Made by a program: the position numbers and the translations under genes. From Syncephalis plumigaleata (Eukaryota > Zoopagomycota > Zoopagomycetes > Zoopagales > Piptocephalidaceae), in NCBI GenBank assembly GCA_025201365.1, contig JAIXMF010000224.1, forward strand, positions 1 through 22,418: a stretch of 22,418 nt of DNA. The letters are read 5' to 3'. Shown piece after piece: positions 18,995 through 22,418 of this stretch. The notes beneath the pieces were generated by a model that ran no database searches, had not been told where the DNA came from, and saw nothing but the letters and a program-made list of their open reading frames with translations. Numbering within the stretch: the first letter of the stretch is position 1; every line of letters begins with the position of its first letter.

Positions 18995-19235
18995 AACGAA
19001 CCAACGAGCGGACAAGTAGACTAGCAGGATGTTGAACTATGAATTGATTATACGGTGTGTGTGGCAGCCATGCTTCTGTCAAAAAAGTGGCAATACCATG
19101 CGTTACACGCGTTCCACATGGTCGATTAAGCCCTCGGTCTGCAATTAGCAGGTCAGGCGGATCGCCGATAATTTGGGTGCGAAGAAGTGAAATGTGCCAG
19201 TCTGAACCAGTAACAGCAGGAATGATTTCAATCAT
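18987..19235 (-). CDS. Doubtful ORF of unknown function
   Basis: From ATG 19235 an 82-residue frame reads MIEIIPAVTGSDWHISLLR, then DPPDLLIADRGLNRPCGTR. It is more GC-rich and more protein-like than the flanks, and an acceptor-like TACTTACTAG lies just upstream. Its last residues (LLVRSLVRSL) come from simple flanking sequence. No family is recognised. It may be an exon of an unresolved gene, a gene relic or chance. Confidence 0.2.
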   Translation of the reverse strand: MIEIIPAVTGSDWHISLLRTQIIGDPPDLLIADRGLNRPCGTRVTHGIATFLTEAWLPHTPYNQFIVQHPASLLVRSLVRSL

Positions 19236-19936
19236 TCTATTGCTGCCATAGTAAACTAGTAAGTATAATTGATTACTTGCCAATATTATCGAATGTCTCT
19301 ATAACGTTATAGTATTTATGAATATTAGCGATCATTATCATTATCATCTTGGTAAAGATAGCAATGCTTACAGACTATTATAGCTATTGCTACCACTACT
19401 AGTAATGTTGTTCAGATGGAAAGTAATCATGCCAGCTAATCAATCAGCCAATCAATCAATCAGCCAACGGTATCATGTGGCGGTACAGGTGTTAAGGTAA
19501 TGCATTAAGAGTAACACTGTGTGTTATCATGGCCTAATGCCATTATTCAACTGGCTAATGGAATGGACAGTGAGCATGGCTAGAATACTAAATACACACT
19601 AGTAGCGCATTTTGTTCGCTCGGCATTAATGAATAACACACGCGTGGCAGTGCACGGATGAACGCTAAGGGTTTTGGTACAATGAGGTCATTAATGACAG
19701 GGACAAACAAGAAAGCGATGACAGTACTCGCTATCCATTCATATTGCTATCAATGAATGAACGAATGAATGGGCTGTAACGGTGTAATTGTTCAAGGCGA
19801 TAGAGCCATGGAATCGTTTCAAGGCAGTGCATATCACGTTTACTGGCATGCCACCGCACCATTTAGAATCGCATTGGCATGAAAGCTATTGTCGAAATGA
19901 TCTGCACTTGCCATGTGCGAATGCCCGTAAAAGGAT

Positions 19937-20010
19937 TATATAAACCTGCCATGTGACATGCGGATGGCAAACCATGTGCATGCTTCTCTCTCGTTCTCTC
20001 TCCTTTGGCC
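19937..20010 (+). promoter_or_regulatory. Promoter-like cluster without an evident gene
   Basis: TATATAAA (19937-19944) is followed by CATGTG motifs and a pyrimidine-rich tract (about 19982-20003), the usual order of a fungal core promoter. Further CATGTG sites lie just upstream. No ORF follows on the plus strand, so it could drive a non-coding RNA or be coincidental. Confidence 0.3.
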
Positions 20011-20968
20011 CACCATTATAGTCCATTTGATAGGAAAGTAACAATTGATTACTAGTACACTAATCTATCTATTTATTCGTATGCGAGTGATCGTGCTTCA
20101 GTAGGAGCAGAGTCATAATTGATGATATTCATCATTCCCGTACTGTCAGGTACTCTTCTTCTCTTACAATGTATGATGCATTCTTTCACGCTTTATTCCT
20201 TGATTAACATGATCATTGTTTCTATTTACGTATTGAGTATCAAATGGATTTGAACAATAATGCTATTCTAAATTATTACAATAGTTGATTCTAGTATTAT
20301 TTGATAATGAAACATCGTAATTAGCCTAGCAAACTAATGACTAAAAATATACTTGTGACAGATAATGAAGTAATGTCACTATGACTGATGATGATGATGA
20401 TGATGAACTCGTAACAGTGTCACCATACTCGTCAAACCTTATCCTCAAATGTCACCCTAATGTATAGAAGTGGCTATTGATTAGTGGGCAAAGGATAGCA
20501 AGGAGATGAAACGCTTACCGTCATAAGAAGTCGCTAATGATTGTCAAAGTTGCATCATTTCCACATAAACGGAATGATGTCAATATCAAGCGACTCTCTC
20601 TATCTCTTTTTGGTATAGACATTGCCATTTATTAGCAAGGTTGCCTTTCTTTATACGCTGAGTAATGGTGAGACATTCTTGCGGTAATTCCTAGCAAACT
20701 AAACGATGACGATGATGATGCTCGGTTGAATCGGTCCGTAATATTAGCCAAATCAGGTCAACGGCCAACTTTCTACCCATAGAAATAATTCAACCGACAA
20801 GGAGAGATCTCCGTAGAATTCCGCGTGTTGTGTGAACGACATTTAACAAGTTCACCTGTAGCTGATGCTACTAGTATTGCAATCCATTATAGATAGCAGT
20901 CATTGCCATTGTTGTTATCGTGGGTTGAACGAACATTTTGATCTAATATAACCTTCAAACACGTACTT

Positions 20969-21041
20969 AGTTCTTGGCAAACAAGCATGGATGAGGGCAA
21001 TACATGTGTGTGTGTGTGTGTGTGTGTGTCAGCCAAGAACT
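20969..21041. repeat. 10-bp inverted repeat enclosing a TG microsatellite
   Basis: AGTTCTTGGC (20969-20978) and GCCAAGAACT (21032-21041) are perfect inverted copies. Between them lies a TG tract of 25 bases (21005-21029). The arms could form a stem with the TG tract in the loop. Confidence 0.5.
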
Positions 21042-21641
21042 GATGTGTGCAACACGTTGCATCAGCTTAATTAGAATCTATACGCCTTTCACTCGACACA
21101 TCACATTTTGAAAGATGGCGTGTTAATGACACCGATGACGAACTAGCAAGTATTGGCGCTCAAGGAAGACAGGAAGAAAGAAAGAAAAAGACCACGTACA
21201 CCATTAGCGTGTGATGTCATGTTCTCGGGGATATGCAATACCAATTGACCTGATCCTTTGTGAGTATCATTGGTCGGTTCTTCTTGTGTTATTCCGAGAT
21301 CTTACAACTACTGCAGCTACTACTCCGGCTAGAATCACTTTATTACTGTGACTAGTAATAGCGGAAGTAGTAATAGCGCTTCATTATACGATTAGTCAGT
21401 TGTCTTTCCCTTCTAGGCAAACTAACATACTGAATTTATCCGATCCCGTTTTGCTTCACTTCCACCAATAATGAGAGCATGCGTCTTGGCAAATCGCCGA
21501 GAATTTTTTCCTCATTGGATTCACTTTAAACACGTGTGGATGTAATTGCTCATTATCAGTATCAGTATCATCATCATCAAAGTATGTCTGGGCGGGCTTT
21601 CTTTATATACACTAACGACAGTCTCAACTATGATGTTTTAC

Positions 21642-21648
21642 TATAAAA
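21642..21648 (+). promoter_or_regulatory. TATA-box candidate for the last gene
   Basis: TATAAAA lies 220 bp upstream of the ATG at 21868, followed by T-rich and pyrimidine-rich stretches. It is a reasonable but unproven core promoter element. Confidence 0.4.
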
Positions 21649-21867
21649 GAAAAAAAGAGCGGTATTTATTTCACTTTTTTTTCCTACAAGAGAAACCGCC
21701 ACATTTCGTTGTACCAGCTTACTAATATTCTATAATATATTATCAGTACTACTTTTTTTTCTATCGATTATATATTTGTAACTGCTCTTTTTCCGTTGTC
21801 CTCTCCTATTGCTATTATCTTATGTCTTCTTGGACTTTTTGACTGTTTCCTTGCTTACTGATTCCAT

Positions 21868-22418
21868 ATGGCTGAAGACAACTTTATTCTTGCTAAGCTA
21901 GCAATTGTGTCGTTAACCGGCTGTCCGCAGGCACGTCGAACGGCAAAGGCACTGGCTCGTGGAGCACGACGTGTTCCCGGAGTTAACGTGCGTATTATCG
22001 CCAATAGCAACGGACCCTCGCGTCTACGCTATGCCATGTCGCGTTACAGTCGTCAACCATGCAGTGCGACGGTAAACCAAGCACTCCAGTGACAACGCAA
22101 CAATCGCTTACATCGGCCGATGCCGTGTTATTCGGCTTATCAGCCCTGATGATACCATTGCTGGGCGTGTACGTGCATTTTCCGAGTTATTGGGCGCCCT
22201 TTGGCATGAAGATGCTCTCGATGCTCAGTTGACGGGTGCCTATTTTGTCGATGATAAAAACACCCGTTCATTATTCGGATGACAATACAAGTGATGACGC
22301 ATTCTCGACGAAGAGTAGTACCACCGCAACAGCGATAGCGACATCAGATACTACTAATGATGATGGTAGTAATTGTCGTAAAAATAGTACAGCTTCATCA
22401 ACAGGTTCATTGTCACAA
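21868..22418 (+). CDS. WrbA-like flavodoxin-fold protein, frame-disrupted, partial
   Basis: The start of a probable flavodoxin-fold protein related to WrbA-type NAD(P)H:quinone oxidoreductases; it runs off the right edge. Frame A from ATG 21868 reads AKLAIVSLTGCPQARRT, then ARGARRVPGVNVRII, like the first strand and helix of WrbA. Similarity then moves to a second frame from about 22020 (PVTTQQSLTSADAVLFGL), to a third from about 22139 (SPDDTIAGRVRAFSELLG, then GAYFVDD), and back to the second from about 22260 with a Ser/Thr/Asp-rich stretch. A 62-nt GTGCGT...TTACAG intron (21988-22049) could explain the first change but would remove the conserved VRII strand; I see no sensible intron for the others. 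The WrbA STYGHI phosphate loop is replaced by LTGCPQA, so FMN binding is doubtful. Assembly indels (one change is at an A5 run) or a young pseudogene are both possible. Confidence 0.5.

Larger units (their letters stand above)
18171..21867. other. 3.7-kb gene-poor region
   Basis: No confident gene on either strand. It holds simple repeats (TAAC at 18385-18408, AGAA-rich at about 18733-18780, AATC/GCCA at 19436-19465, GAT near 20387-20404, TG at 21005-21029), a duplicated ACGCGT-TTACAATG motif (18945 and 18979), an 82-codon minus-strand ORF of higher GC (18987-19235), a promoter-like cluster near 19900-20010, an inverted repeat around the TG tract and a TATAAAA at 21642-21648 ahead of the last gene. 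Confidence 0.55.

Noticed and set aside
20236-20262. tRNA B-box-like sequence (minus strand GTTCAAATCC)
   Set aside because: The flanking bases cannot form a T-arm and no A-box or acceptor stem is found at the right distance.
21988-22049. 62-nt intron in the WrbA-like gene
   Set aside because: Donor and acceptor dinucleotides fit and it would fix one frame change, but it lacks a clear branch point, is coding-like and would remove the conserved VRII strand; the later changes would remain.
1-22418. Retroelements, DNA transposons, CRISPR arrays
   Set aside because: No reverse transcriptase, integrase or transposase motifs, long terminal repeats or regularly spaced repeat-spacer arrays were seen on either strand.

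Overview
The window looks like nuclear DNA of a filamentous, probably early-diverging (zygomycete-grade) fungus. Evidence: small introns (mostly 44-91 nt) with GTAAGT-type donors, CTAAC-like branch points and usually TAG acceptors; an AT-rich background; and fungal gene families (Rcy1/Pof6-type recyclin, a Gcr1_C-domain factor, an AA11-like polysaccharide monooxygenase, a 7TM-RGS protein). The phylum cannot be fixed from this sequence alone; a Zoopagomycota or Mucoromycota member is my inference.

Layout, left to right. 1-676 (-): 5' end of LCB1, a serine palmitoyltransferase subunit, running off the left edge. 1160-3109 (-): complete ten-exon UBA4, with one GC-AG intron. 3304-6693 (+): complete twelve-exon RCY1, sharing a 194-bp divergent promoter with UBA4. 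6939-8129 (-): a single-exon secreted AA11-like LPMO with a long charged tail. 9216-9837 (-): a poorly understood small transcription unit with a convincing intron and an ATGA stop/start overlap. 9838-11460: no gene, but a decayed tandem repeat with dimeric higher-order structure. 11461-12102 (-): an ER cyclophilin B. 12810-14327 (+): a two-exon Gcr1_C-domain factor preceded by a three-codon upstream ORF. 14469-14806 (+): two exon-like fragments of unknown identity. 15173-16261 (+): an orphan multi-pass membrane protein. 16466-18170 (-): a 7TM protein fused to an RGS domain, convergent with it. 18171-21867: about 3.7 kb with no confident gene. 21868-22418 (+): start of a WrbA-like flavodoxin-fold gene whose reading frame changes several times.

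The genes do not form one pathway. Loose themes are secretory and membrane traffic (LCB1, RCY1, ER cyclophilin, LPMO) and membrane signalling (orphan 7TM protein, 7TM-RGS). I see no tRNA, rRNA, CRISPR array, reverse transcriptase, integrase or transposase. No clearly new biological system stands out. The best leads are the 7TM-RGS/orphan 7TM pair, the ATGA-overlapping small ORFs, the 21-bp repeat shared by two loci, the dimeric tandem repeat and the GC-AG intron.
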